A DNA stretch of 64,000 nucleotides from Roseovarius indicus (GTDB taxonomy: Bacteria; Pseudomonadota; Alphaproteobacteria; Rhodobacterales; Rhodobacteraceae), in contig NZ_CP031598.1 in the NCBI RefSeq assembly GCF_008728195.1, positions 1,860,001 through 1,924,000 on the forward strand, given 5' to 3'. Below the pieces are notes generated by a model. It did no database searches. It saw only the letters and a program-made list of their open reading frames with translations, and was not told where the DNA came from. Below are positions 17,584 through 26,188 of the stretch, piece by piece. Numbering within the stretch: the first letter of the stretch is position 1; each line of letters starts with the position of its first letter. The translations under genes were made by a program, and so were the position numbers.

Positions 17584-19254
17584 TCAGCCCGTCAGCGCCG
17601 CGTCGGTGGCGGCGGCGAGGTGGCGCGCGTCGGCGCGGGGGAGGGCGAGGTATTGGGCGTTCAGCCAGCCTGCCAGCAGGGTGCCGTCGCGGCCCGGGCG
17701 GGCGGCGGTGTCGATGACGACGGAGGAAAGGCCGAGATGGGAGAGGCGGCGGGCCATGGCTTCGGCGTCGGATGCGGCGGTGGCGCGGCCGGGGGTGCCG
17801 TCGAGCGCGATATTGGCGCGGCCGTCGGTGAGGAGCGCAAGTGCCGGGGAGAGGCCGCGGGTGCGCGCAAGGTCGGTGAGGTCGAGCGCGGCGCGCAGGC
17901 CGGAGGCGAGCGGCGTGCCGCCGCCGCCGGGCAGGCCCGCAAGCTGGCGCTTGGCCTGCACGAGGGAGCGGGTTGGGGAGAGCAGGATCTCGGCCCCCTC
18001 GCCGCGAAAGGCGATGAGGGCGACCTGGTCGCGCTTGGCATAGGCCTGGGCGAGCATGAGTTCGATGGCGCCTTTCGCCTCGGCCATGCGGGCCATGGCG
18101 GCGGAGCCGGAGGCGTCGACAGTGAAGATCACGAGCCGGTCGGAGCGGTCCTCGTACCGGCGCAGGCGAATGTCGGCGGGGTGGATGATGAGGCGGGGGC
18201 CGTCGGGGCGGGCCTCGCGGCGGAGCGGTTGCCACGGGGCGGCGGCCCGCAGGGTGGCGATGATGTCGATGCGGGCGCGGCCATCGGGGCGCCCGGGGCG
18301 CGAGGGGAGCGGGCGGCCGCGGCGGTTGCCGGTGCGCTTGGTCCCGGCGCCGCTGCCCTGGGCCGCGCGGGATGCGCGGGCGCGTTTTTCCAGTTGGGTC
18401 AGCAGGTCGGGGGGCAGGAGGGCGGCGATGGCCTCGACGATGAGGTCGTCGGGGATATCGGTGAGGTCGGAGGTTGTGTGGCTGTCGGTCTGAGTGTCGG
18501 GTGTCTCGTCGGGTTGGGGTTCGGGGGCGTCGGGTTGCTCGGGGATCATGGTCGCGCGGGCGGGGTAGACGAGTTCGGCGGCGTGGCGGAGATCGTCGTC
18601 GGTCGTCTCAGCGCGGGCGTCGAGGGCGGCGAGTGCCAGGGCCGCGCGCTGGGCGAGGAGGGGGGCGCGGAGGCTGGCGATGCCGAAGCGGGCGGCGAGG
18701 GCGACGAGGGTTTCGGCGTCGTCGGGGCGCAGGGTGACGTTTGGCAGGCGGGCGCGGGCGGCGTCGATGTCGGCGGGGGCCGGCAGGAGGGGGCGGGCCT
18801 CGGCATGGGGCACTTGGGAGAGGTCGACGTGGAAGGCGAGGCGTTCGGTGAGGCAGGCGGGGGCGGCTTCCTCGGGCTCGGCGCCTTCGTCGAGGAGGAG
18901 GAGGGCGTGGCCGGTCTGGGCGTCGAGGAGTTGGGCGAGGCGGGCGGCGAGGCCGGGGGGCGTGCGCTCGGCCATGGGCAGGACAAGGGCAGAGGGGGTG
19001 TCGGCGAGGCCCGCGTCGCGGATCATGCGGCCTTCGGCGAGGGAGGCGGCGACGTTGAGGCCGCCGAAGAGTTGCGTGTCGGACAGGCCCGGATGGATAC
19101 GGCGGAGGGGGAGGGGCAGGATTTTGAGCTCGTCTTCAAGGGTTTGGCGCGCGGGGCCGGGGCGAGCGCGGATCGTGAGGCCCTTGAGGCCTGCCGGGTC
19201 GATCGCCAGCAGGGTCAGCGCGGTGAGCGCGCGGAACCAGTCGGGAGAGGTCAT
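17584..19254 (-). CDS. bchD: magnesium chelatase subunit D
   Basis: A 556-residue AAA+-like subunit of the ATP-dependent complex that inserts Mg2+ into protoporphyrin IX. The N-terminal half is a degenerate AAA module. A Pro/Glu/Asp-rich linker (about residues 240-270, PDAPEPQPDETPDTQTD) and a basic stretch (KRTGNRRGRPLPSRPGRP) follow. The C-terminal integrin-I-like domain has the MIDAS motif DASGSAA (near residue 380) and LPGGGGTPLASGL. Its start overlaps the bchI stop by four bases (ATGA), so the two subunits are probably translated together. Confidence 0.96.
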   Translation of the reverse strand: MTSPDWFRALTALTLLAIDPAGLKGLTIRARPGPARQTLEDELKILPLPLRRIHPGLSDTQLFGGLNVAASLAEGRMIRDAGLADTPSALVLPMAERTPPGLAARLAQLLDAQTGHALLLLDEGAEPEEAAPACLTERLAFHVDLSQVPHAEARPLLPAPADIDAARARLPNVTLRPDDAETLVALAARFGIASLRAPLLAQRAALALAALDARAETTDDDLRHAAELVYPARATMIPEQPDAPEPQPDETPDTQTDSHTTSDLTDIPDDLIVEAIAALLPPDLLTQLEKRARASRAAQGSGAGTKRTGNRRGRPLPSRPGRPDGRARIDIIATLRAAAPWQPLRREARPDGPRLIIHPADIRLRRYEDRSDRLVIFTVDASGSAAMARMAEAKGAIELMLAQAYAKRDQVALIAFRGEGAEILLSPTRSLVQAKRQLAGLPGGGGTPLASGLRAALDLTDLARTRGLSPALALLTDGRANIALDGTPGRATAASDAEAMARRLSHLGLSSVVIDTAARPGRDGTLLAGWLNAQYLALPRADARHLAAATDAALTG

Positions 19255-20255
19255 CCGAACGTGTCCGCGACGGTGCGCTCGACGCGGGCGACGGAGCCGG
19301 CCTCGTCCAACGGGTCGCGGCGGAGGCGGTGGCTCATGGCGATGGGGGCGATGCGGCGGAGGTGGTCGCGGTCGATGGCGGTGGCGCCCTCGTAGGCGGC
19401 CAGCGCGCGGGCGGCGCGCAGGAGGGTGAGCTCGCCGCGCAGGCCATCAGCGCCGAGGGCGACGCTGAGCGTGGCGCAGTCGGTGAGGATGGCGTCGGGG
19501 GTCCTGGTGGTGGCCAGCGCGTCGCGGGCGGCAAGGATGGCCTTGCGGATCTTGCCGTCTTCGCGCTGCCATTTCCTGAGGAATTTTTCGGTGTCGCGTT
19601 CGAAGGCGTCGCGGCGGCGGATGACCTCGACCCGCTCGGATATGTCGTCGGGGGAGCGGACCTCGACCGAGAGGCCGAAGCGGTCGAGCAGTTGGGGGCG
19701 AAGCTCGCCTTCCTCGGGGTTGCCGGAGCCCACCAGCACGAAGCGGGCGGGGTGGCGAATGGAGAGGCCCTCGCGTTCCACGGTGTTGATGCCGGACTGG
19801 GCCACGTCGAGCAGTAGGTCGACGATGTGATCCTCGAGCAGGTTGACCTCGTCGATATAGAGGTAGCCGCGGTTGGCGCGGGCTAGGAGGCCCGGCTCGA
19901 AGGCCTTTTCGCCCTGGGTTAGGGCACGTTCGATGTCGAGCGCGCCGGTGACGCGGTCTTCGGTGACGCCCAAGGGCAGGTCGACCACGGGGGTGGGGCG
20001 CTGGGTGGTTTTGGTCGAGGCGACATGGGCCCAGTCGGGGCAGTCCTCGGGGCGTTGGGAATTGACGGGGCAGCCTTCGACCACGGTGATTTTCGGCAGC
20101 AGGGCGGCGAGCGCCCGAACGGCGGTGGATTTGCCGGTGCCGCGGTCGCCGAAGACCAGCACGCCGCCAAGGCCGGGGTCGATGGCGGTGAGGATCATCG
20201 CCAGTTTCATTTGGTCCTGTCCGACGATGGCGGAGAAGGGGAAGGGGGTATTCAT
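19251..20255 (-). CDS. bchI: magnesium chelatase ATPase subunit I
   Basis: A 334-residue AAA+ ATPase that drives Mg2+ insertion with BchD and BchH. Visible motifs are the Walker A GDRGTGKST, the Walker B GYLYIDEVNLL, and sensor segment VLVGSGNPEEGELRPQLLDR. The start MNTPFPFSAIVGQDQ fits the family N-terminus; longer reading upstream is crtA in another frame. The ATG overlaps the crtA stop (ATGA). Confidence 0.97.
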   Translation of the reverse strand: MNTPFPFSAIVGQDQMKLAMILTAIDPGLGGVLVFGDRGTGKSTAVRALAALLPKITVVEGCPVNSQRPEDCPDWAHVASTKTTQRPTPVVDLPLGVTEDRVTGALDIERALTQGEKAFEPGLLARANRGYLYIDEVNLLEDHIVDLLLDVAQSGINTVEREGLSIRHPARFVLVGSGNPEEGELRPQLLDRFGLSVEVRSPDDISERVEVIRRRDAFERDTEKFLRKWQREDGKIRKAILAARDALATTRTPDAILTDCATLSVALGADGLRGELTLLRAARALAAYEGATAIDRDHLRRIAPIAMSHRLRRDPLDEAGSVARVERTVADTFG

Positions 20256-20959
20256 GCGGCGTAGTCCAGTTGGTCGAGGGGGTTTTGGCCGTGCCATGTG
20301 CCGGTGGCGGCGGCGACGTGGAAGCGGGCGTAGAGTTCTTCGCGGAACCAGTTGCCCTCGCGCACGGCGCGGATGGCGCGGGCGTGGGGCCCGTCGGCGC
20401 GGGCGAAATTGGCCATGGTGGCGGTGTCGGGCCAGATCGAGAAGGTGATCTGGTGGAAGAGGGGCAGCTCGCCGATGCCGATCTTGAAGAGGACATTGGG
20501 ATCGGCGCCGATGGCGCGGCTGATGGTGGGCTCGCGGCGCCAGAAGCGGAGGGCCGCGCGGGGGCGGATGGTGGCGCGGGTGAGGGCGGCGACGGGGCCG
20601 CTTGATTGTGTGGGCTGTGGGATGAAGGGGGTGGTGCCGGACCATGCGCCGCGCGACGAGGTTGGGGTGAGGTAGAGGGTGTAGCTTTCCGTGGCGCGGG
20701 CGCGGTAGCGGCGGAAGATGGCGGTGGTGTCGATGCGGGTTTGGGCGGTGGTGAGGTCGGGCCAGGTGGCGAGGATGGCATAGACGGCGGTGTTGGGCAG
20801 CGGGGTGAAGCCTTCGCCGGTGCCCGAGCCGCAGAGCTTCCAGAAGCCGATATCGTGGATGCGCGACATCGGGCGTCTGGCGAGGCCCATCATGGCGAAG
20901 GCCCAGAGCCGCGAAAACCCCGGGGGAAAACGGAAAAAGCTGAGGCTGACGGTTTGGAT
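20252..20959 (-). CDS. crtA: spheroidene monooxygenase
   Basis: This enzyme adds the keto group that turns spheroidene into spheroidenone in the presence of oxygen. The conserved core is intact: FWKLCGSGTGEGFTPLPN, AALTRATIRP, TFSIWPDTATMANFARADGP and AIRAVREGNWFREELYARF. Counting from the expected family start gives 235 residues. At that position the codon is ATC (20957-20959), eight bases after a perfect AGGAGG (20968-20973), with QTVSLSFFRF following. No ATG, GTG or TTG is in frame nearby except internal ATGs about 25 codons in. The 5' end is therefore placed by homology. It heads the crtA-bchI-bchD-bchO operon. Confidence 0.88.
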   Translation of the reverse strand: MQTVSLSFFRFPPGFSRLWAFAMMGLARRPMSRIHDIGFWKLCGSGTGEGFTPLPNTAVYAILATWPDLTTAQTRIDTTAIFRRYRARATESYTLYLTPTSSRGAWSGTTPFIPQPTQSSGPVAALTRATIRPRAALRFWRREPTISRAIGADPNVLFKIGIGELPLFHQITFSIWPDTATMANFARADGPHARAIRAVREGNWFREELYARFHVAAATGTWHGQNPLDQLDYAA

Positions 20960-21033
20960 CGCGATGCCCTCCTGGCGCGTGGAAATGACTGTCGCACGGT
21001 TTCGGATTCCATCAAAGACGGGCAATGGGTGAT

Positions 21034-21051
21034 TGTCAACTTTAGTTGACA
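21034..21051. promoter_or_regulatory. PpsR/CrtJ operator between crtA and crtI
   Basis: TGTCAACTTTAGTTGACA matches TGT-N12-ACA with 7-bp perfect arms. It lies 16 bp before the crtI start and 75 bp before crtA, so one site can control both divergent operons. PpsR represses aerobically. Confidence 0.9.
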
Positions 21052-21067
21052 GGTGTAGGCTGAGTTC

Positions 21068-22624
21068 ATGTTGACACGCGTCGATCCCGCGCTGAGCCCG
21101 GAGGCGGCCGCACCGGTTGCGCCGCATGCCGTGGTGATTGGCGCCGGGCTGGGCGGCTTGGCATCGGCCATGCGGCTGGGGGCGAAGGGCTACCGGGTGA
21201 CGGTACTGGACCGGCTGGATGGGCCCGGCGGGCGTGGCTCGGCGATCCGGGCGGAGGGGCACCGGTTCGACCTGGGGCCGACCATCGTGACGGTGCCGCA
21301 GGTGTTTCGGGAGTTGTGGGCGGCCTCTGGGCGGGATTTCGACGCGGATGTCGATCTGCGCCCGCTCGACCCGTTCTACGAGATCCGCTGGCCTGATGGG
21401 AGCCGGTTTGCCGCGCGGCAGGATACGGGGGCGATGCTTGCGGAGGTAGGACGTCTGTCGCCCGGGGATGTGCGCGGGTATGAGCGGTTTCTGAAGGACA
21501 GCGAGGCCCGCTACCGGATCGGGTTCGAGGATATGGGGCGCCGGCCGATGCATCGGTTGGCCGACCTGGTGAAGGTGCTGCCGGCCTTCGCGCGGCTGCG
21601 GGCGGATCGGTCGGTCTATGCCCATGCGGCAAGGCGGGTGAAGGATGAGCGGTTGCGCATGGCGCTGTCGTTTCATCCGCTGTTCATCGGGGGCGATCCG
21701 TTTCACGTGACCTCGATCTATGCGCTGGTGAGCCATCTGGAGAAGGCCTTCGGCGTGCACTACGCGATGGGCGGGGTGGAGGCGATCGCGCGGGCGATGG
21801 TCAAGGTGATCTCGGCGCAGGGCGGTCAGGTGCGGCAGGGCGTCGAGGTGGACGAGGTCGTGCTGCGCGAGGGCCGGGCGGTGGGGGTGCGGCTGGCCTC
21901 GGGCGAAGAGATTGGCGCCGATATCGTGGTGTCGAACGCGGATGCGGGGCATACCTATGACCGGCTGATGCGGAATGTGCCCAAGCGGCGGTGGACAGCG
22001 CCGAAGCTGCGCCGGACACGGTGGTCGATGAGCCTGTTCGTCTGGTATTTCGGGACGAAGGGAACCAGGGGCCTGTGGCCGGAGGTGGGGCATCACACGA
22101 TCCTGAACGGGCCGCGCTATGAGGGGCTGGTCAGGGATATCTTCGTGAAGGGGCGGCTGGCTAAGGACATGAGCCTATACGTGCATCGGCCGAGCGTGAC
22201 CGACCCGGGCGTGGCGCCGGAGGGCGGCGATACCTTCTATGCGCTGAGCCCGGTGCCGCATCTGGGGCATGACGACCCCGTGGACTGGGCGGCGATGGAG
22301 GAGGTCTATCGCCGCAAGGTGCAGGATGTGCTGGAGCGGGAGTTGCTGCCGGGGCTGGGGAAGCACCTGACGGCGTCGCGCGTGTTCACGCCGGAGACGT
22401 TCCGGGACAGGTACCTGTCGCCGCACGGGGCGGGGTTTTCCATCGAGCCGCGGATTTTGCAGAGCGCGTGGTTCCGGCCGCATAACGTGAGCGAAGAGGC
22501 GAAGGGGCTTTATCTGGTTGGCGCGGGAACGCATCCGGGGGCGGGGCTGCCGGGGGTGATTTCGAGTGCCGAGGTGCTGGCGCAGCTGGTGCCGGAGCCG
22601 GTGGGCGTGGAGGTGGCGAGATGA
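21068..22624 (+). CDS. crtI: phytoene desaturase (neurosporene-forming type)
   Basis: A 518-residue FAD enzyme that introduces double bonds into phytoene. The N-terminal dinucleotide motif is VVIGAGLGGLASAMRLGAKG with the FAD-binding continuation DGPGGRGSAI. The C-terminal motif GLYLVGAGTHPGAGLPGVI is typical of CrtI/CrtD. Length is normal. The promoter carries a PpsR site. The stop overlaps the crtB start by four bases (ATGA). Confidence 0.96.
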   Translation: MLTRVDPALSPEAAAPVAPHAVVIGAGLGGLASAMRLGAKGYRVTVLDRLDGPGGRGSAIRAEGHRFDLGPTIVTVPQVFRELWAASGRDFDADVDLRPLDPFYEIRWPDGSRFAARQDTGAMLAEVGRLSPGDVRGYERFLKDSEARYRIGFEDMGRRPMHRLADLVKVLPAFARLRADRSVYAHAARRVKDERLRMALSFHPLFIGGDPFHVTSIYALVSHLEKAFGVHYAMGGVEAIARAMVKVISAQGGQVRQGVEVDEVVLREGRAVGVRLASGEEIGADIVVSNADAGHTYDRLMRNVPKRRWTAPKLRRTRWSMSLFVWYFGTKGTRGLWPEVGHHTILNGPRYEGLVRDIFVKGRLAKDMSLYVHRPSVTDPGVAPEGGDTFYALSPVPHLGHDDPVDWAAMEEVYRRKVQDVLERELLPGLGKHLTASRVFTPETFRDRYLSPHGAGFSIEPRILQSAWFRPHNVSEEAKGLYLVGAGTHPGAGLPGVISSAEVLAQLVPEPVGVEVAR

Positions 22625-23661
22625 TCGACCCGAAGGACATGGCGCATTGCGCGGAGGCGATCCGGCACGGGTCGCGGTCGTTCCATGCGGCCTCGAAGCT
22701 GTTGCCGAGGCGGCTGCGGGATCCGGCGTTGGCGCTTTATGCGTTCTGCCGGTTGGCGGATGATGCGGTGGACCTGCAACTCGCCAAGGCCGAGGCGGTG
22801 TTGCGGCTGCATGAGCGGCTGGACCGGGCCTATGCCGGGCGGCCGGAGAATGCGCCCGCCGACCGGGCCTTTGCGGCGATCATCGAGGCGTACGACATGC
22901 CGCGGGCCTTGCCGGAGGCGTTGCTGGAAGGGTTGGCGTGGGATGCGATGGAGCGGCGGTATCAGACGCTGTCGGAGCTCAGGGCCTATTCGGCGCGCGT
23001 CGCCTCGGCCGTGGGGGCGATGATGTGCGTGCTGATGCGGGTGCGGGATGCCGATGCGCTGGCACGGGCCTGTGACCTTGGCGTGGCGATGCAGCTGACG
23101 AATATTGCGCGCGACGTGGGTGAGGATGCGCGGGAGGGGCGGCTTTATTTGCCGGTCGAGTGGCTGGAGGAGGTCGGGCTGGCGCCGGAGGATCTGCTGA
23201 GCGATGCGCGGATGCGGCCGGAGCTGGCGGTGCTGTCGCGGCGGTTGTTGCGCGAGGCCGAGGGGCTTTATGCAAGGTCGGAGGCCGGGGTGGCCGCGCT
23301 GCCGCTGGATTGCCGGCCGGGGATATTCGCGGCGCGGTTCATCTATGCGGGGATCGGTGCGGAGGTGCGGCGCAACGGGTATGACGCGGTGAATCACCGG
23401 GCGCGGACCAATGGCGCGCAGAAGCTGGGTTGGGTGATGCTGGCGGGGCTGCGGGCGGGGGGCACGCTGGTGATGCCGCGCTCGCCGGTGATCCATGCGC
23501 GGGCGTTGCCCGAGACGCAGTTCCTGGTAGACGCGGCGGCGGAGGCCGCGCCAAGGGCCGCGGACTGGAGCGATCAGCTTTATGGGACGCTGGCCGGGTT
23601 GAAGGCGCGGGACCGGGCGCAAAAGGCATCATTGATGCAGGGCGTGCGGGTCGCTAGGTAA
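22621..23661 (+). CDS. crtB: phytoene synthase
   Basis: A 346-residue prenyl-diphosphate condensing enzyme that joins two geranylgeranyl diphosphates to phytoene. The two Asp-rich metal sites are visible as CRLADDAVDLQ and NIARDVGEDAREGRLYLP. It is translationally coupled to crtI (ATGA overlap) and followed after five bases by tspO. Confidence 0.96.
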   Translation: MIDPKDMAHCAEAIRHGSRSFHAASKLLPRRLRDPALALYAFCRLADDAVDLQLAKAEAVLRLHERLDRAYAGRPENAPADRAFAAIIEAYDMPRALPEALLEGLAWDAMERRYQTLSELRAYSARVASAVGAMMCVLMRVRDADALARACDLGVAMQLTNIARDVGEDAREGRLYLPVEWLEEVGLAPEDLLSDARMRPELAVLSRRLLREAEGLYARSEAGVAALPLDCRPGIFAARFIYAGIGAEVRRNGYDAVNHRARTNGAQKLGWVMLAGLRAGGTLVMPRSPVIHARALPETQFLVDAAAEAAPRAADWSDQLYGTLAGLKARDRAQKASLMQGVRVAR

Positions 23662-23666
23662 CGGAC

Positions 23667-24143
23667 ATGATCTGGATTTGTTTCGCCATCTTTCTGGGCG
23701 CCTGTTTCGGCGCGGGGGCCACGGGCGGGCTGTTTCCGCCCGGTGTCTGGTATGCGCGGCTGCAGAAGCCCACGTGGACACCGCCCAACTGGCTGTTCCC
23801 GGTGGCCTGGACGACGCTTTACATCTGCATGGCCGCCGCCGGCGCGCGCGCGGCGGTGAGCGAGGGCAACGGGATCGCCATGGCGCTCTGGTCGTTGCAG
23901 ATCGCGCTGAACGGGCTTTGGACGCCGGTCTTCTTCGGGCTGAGGCGGATGAAGCTGGGGCTGCTGGTTCTGAGCCTGCTTTGGCTGTCGGTGGCGGCGG
24001 CGCTGGTGTCGCTGTGGCAGGTCGACTGGATTGCCGGGCTGCTGTTCGTGCCGTATCTTGCCTGGGTCACGGTGGCCGGGGCGCTGAACCTGTCGGTGAT
24101 CCGGCTGAACCCCGGTGAGACGGGCCGCGCACAGGAAAACTGA
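23667..24143 (+). CDS. tspO: tryptophan-rich sensory protein / TspO-MBR family
   Basis: A 158-residue membrane protein with five helices and the Trp/Pro-rich first loop (PPGVWYARLQKPTWTPPNWL) of TspO. In Rhodobacter, TspO sits in the outer membrane, binds tetrapyrroles and negatively influences photosynthesis gene expression in response to oxygen. It lies directly behind crtB, as in Rhodobacter, probably in the crtIB transcript. Confidence 0.93.
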   Translation: MIWICFAIFLGACFGAGATGGLFPPGVWYARLQKPTWTPPNWLFPVAWTTLYICMAAAGARAAVSEGNGIAMALWSLQIALNGLWTPVFFGLRRMKLGLLVLSLLWLSVAAALVSLWQVDWIAGLLFVPYLAWVTVAGALNLSVIRLNPGETGRAQEN

Positions 24144-24218
24144 GTGTACGGCAGGAACGTCGCCGCCGTCGGTCGCGTTGGGGTTTCATCGTTTCGCTGA
24201 TCGGGGGGCCCTCTTTCC

Positions 24219-25250
24219 ATGTTCGAATCCTTGTCGATGCCGCTTGTCTTCGGTGCCTTCGCGCTGGCGGCGCTGGTCGTGCTGGTGCTGGGCACCAAGA
24301 TGGCCGGGCTGGCCGACCGGATCGCAGACAGCACCGGGCTGGGCGAGGCGGTGACCGGGGGCCTTTTGCTTGGCGCGGCGACGTCCTTGTCGGGCACGGT
24401 GGTGTCCCTGACGGCGGCGCTGGATGGCCGGGCGGGGCTGGCGTTTTCCAACGGGATCGGCGGGATCGCGGCGCAGACGGCGTTCCTGGCGCTGGCGGAT
24501 ACGGTCTATCGGAAAGCCAATCTCGAGCATTCGGCGGCGGATGTGACGAACGTCTTCCAGGCGGCGCTTCTGTCGCTGATGCTGGTGGTGCCGCTGGGGG
24601 CTGTGCTGACGCCGGATATGTCGTTCTGGGCGGTGCACCCGGCGTCGGTCGTGCTGGTGGTGATCTATCTGATGGGGGCCTACCGGACGGCGGACATGAA
24701 GGAAAACCCGATGTGGAAGGCGGTCGACACCAAGGAGACCCGCCACGACACGCCGGACGAGGAGACGACGAGCAAGGAAGACCCCAAGCGGCAGATCGCG
24801 GTTTTCGTGGCGATGATGCTGGTGCTGGGCGTCGCGGGCTGGGTGATTGCCCAATCGGCGGAGCAGATCACCGACCGGATGGACCTTTCGGCGGCGCTGG
24901 TGGGGGCGTTGATGACGGCCGTGGTGACGTCCTTGCCGGAGCTGGTGACGACGTTGGCGGCCGTGCGGCGTGGCGCGTTGCAACTGGCCGTGGGCGGGAT
25001 CATCGGGGGTAACAGTTTCGACGTGCTGTTCCTGACGCTGTCGGATTTCGGGTATCGTGACGGCTCGCTTTACCATGCGATCGGGCAGGGGGATCTGTTC
25101 TGGCTGATCGTGGGGCAGGCGATGACGGCGGTGCTGCTCTTGGGTCTGATCGTGCGCGAGAAGCAGGGGCCGGGGAATATCGGCTGGGAAAGCGTGCTGA
25201 TGCTGTCGATCTATGGCGGCGCGGTGGGGTTCCAGGCGTGGTCGGGCTAG
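24219..25250 (+). CDS. sodium/calcium-exchanger-family transporter
   Basis: A 343-residue membrane protein with two homologous halves, as in Ca2+/cation antiporters. The repeat signatures are LGAATSLSGTVVSLTAAL (half one) and MTAVVTSLPELVTTLAAVRR with GGIIGGNSFDVLFL (half two). A hydrophilic acidic loop (DTKETRHDTPDEETTSKEDP, near 170-190) separates the halves. The ion is unknown. It is 75 bp after tspO on the same strand. It is not a classical photosynthesis gene, and its stop shares the palindrome CTAG with the crtC stop on the other strand. Confidence 0.85.
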   Translation: MFESLSMPLVFGAFALAALVVLVLGTKMAGLADRIADSTGLGEAVTGGLLLGAATSLSGTVVSLTAALDGRAGLAFSNGIGGIAAQTAFLALADTVYRKANLEHSAADVTNVFQAALLSLMLVVPLGAVLTPDMSFWAVHPASVVLVVIYLMGAYRTADMKENPMWKAVDTKETRHDTPDEETTSKEDPKRQIAVFVAMMLVLGVAGWVIAQSAEQITDRMDLSAALVGALMTAVVTSLPELVTTLAAVRRGALQLAVGGIIGGNSFDVLFLTLSDFGYRDGSLYHAIGQGDLFWLIVGQAMTAVLLLGLIVREKQGPGNIGWESVLMLSIYGGAVGFQAWSG

Positions 25251-26188
25251 GTTTCGAACGTCCATCCCGCGCGGCGGGGGACGCGGACGGCGAGCATCGG
25301 TTTCAATAGCGGCGAGCGGAAGCGGCGGAGGTCGAGCGCCTCGTGCACGCCCGTCGTTTCCTCTCCTTGCAGCCGGGTTTTGACCGCCGAGCGGCTGTAG
25401 AACGGGGCGTCGAGCATGTTTTGCACTTGTTTCGGGGTGTAGCCCGCGTCGGCGCGGGTGGTGCGTTTGACGGCCCAGAGGCTGCGTTTCATGGGCGCCT
25501 TGGGTGGCAGCGGGATGGCTTGTGCTGAGCCGGTTTCATCGAAATGGGTGGCCATGGCGAGGGTCGAGCCGTCGCGGCGGGTGGCGTCGTAGAAGCAGGT
25601 GCTGCCGCCCTGATGGGGGAAGCGGCCCCATGTCCAGTAGGTGAAATCCTGTTCCAGTGCGCGGGTTCCGAAATTGGCGTCGAAATAGCCGTGCCCTTGC
25701 CAGCGCCAGCCGGGGGCGTCGAGGTCGACCTCGACCGTGCAGGTGGGGGCGAAGGGGCGCCAGATATGGGTGCCATCGGGCGTAAGGGGGAGTTCGACGG
25801 TGGTGAGCGCCGAGGGGGTGACGGTGATGCGGCCCTGCACGCGGGAGATGACGGGCGGGGATGAGATCTCATCGATGTCGATGATGAGTTGGCCGTTCTG
25901 CCAGCGCATGGCGGAGGGGCCGATTTGCAGGGTGTCGGCGGTTTGGCGGAGGGCAGTACGGCCGCGGTCGGTCATGGTGAATCGGCCGCCGGGGCCGTAG
26001 GTGGCGACGTTGAGGCAGATATGGTTTTCCGGGTCGCGGCGGCCCGACCACGCGTACCATGGCGAGAAGACCGAGCCTATGAACCCGATGACGCTGACCG
26101 CGCGGCCGCCGCCGTCGCGGATGGCGTCGATATACCACCAGGCGTAGCCGTTCGGCGGGACGGCGAGGTTGAAGTTCGGTCGCTCAAG
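25247..26188 (-). CDS. crtC: hydroxyneurosporene synthase (carotenoid 1,2-hydratase); start unresolved
   Basis: Adds water across the C1-C2 double bond of neurosporene-type carotenoids. The conserved core is complete: FIGSVFSPWYAWSG, NVATYGPGGRFTMTDRGR, GYFDANFGTRALEQDF, TWGRFPHQGG, CFYDATRRDGSTL, MLDAPFYSRSAV and LLKPMLAVRVPRR. Homology to long forms begins around ERPNFNLAVPPNGYAWWYID, so the 5' end is set at the preceding codon (26188). The frame has no ATG, GTG or TTG from there, or from far upstream, until FTMTD about 60 codons in. Short homologous forms of about 281 residues would start near 26092, where the codons read GTC ATC. The gene overlaps the crtD end. Confidence 0.88.
   Translation of the reverse strand, partial: LERPNFNLAVPPNGYAWWYIDAIRDGGGRAVSVIGFIGSVFSPWYAWSGRRDPENHICLNVATYGPGGRFTMTDRGRTALRQTADTLQIGPSAMRWQNGQLIIDIDEISSPPVISRVQGRITVTPSALTTVELPLTPDGTHIWRPFAPTCTVEVDLDAPGWRWQGHGYFDANFGTRALEQDFTYWTWGRFPHQGGSTCFYDATRRDGSTLAMATHFDETGSAQAIPLPPKAPMKRSLWAVKRTTRADAGYTPKQVQNMLDAPFYSRSAVKTRLQGEETTGVHEALDLRRFRSPLLKPMLAVRVPRRAGWTFET

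Noticed and set aside
17254..19395. A 713-codon Gly/Val-rich frame opposite bchO and bchD
   Set aside because: bchD and bchO have intact motifs on the other strand. The frame has no domain and no start signal.
20252..22096. Long minus-strand frame reaching from crtA into crtI
   Set aside because: Only the part downstream of 20959 is crtA. The upstream part is antisense to crtI and crosses the promoter and PpsR site.
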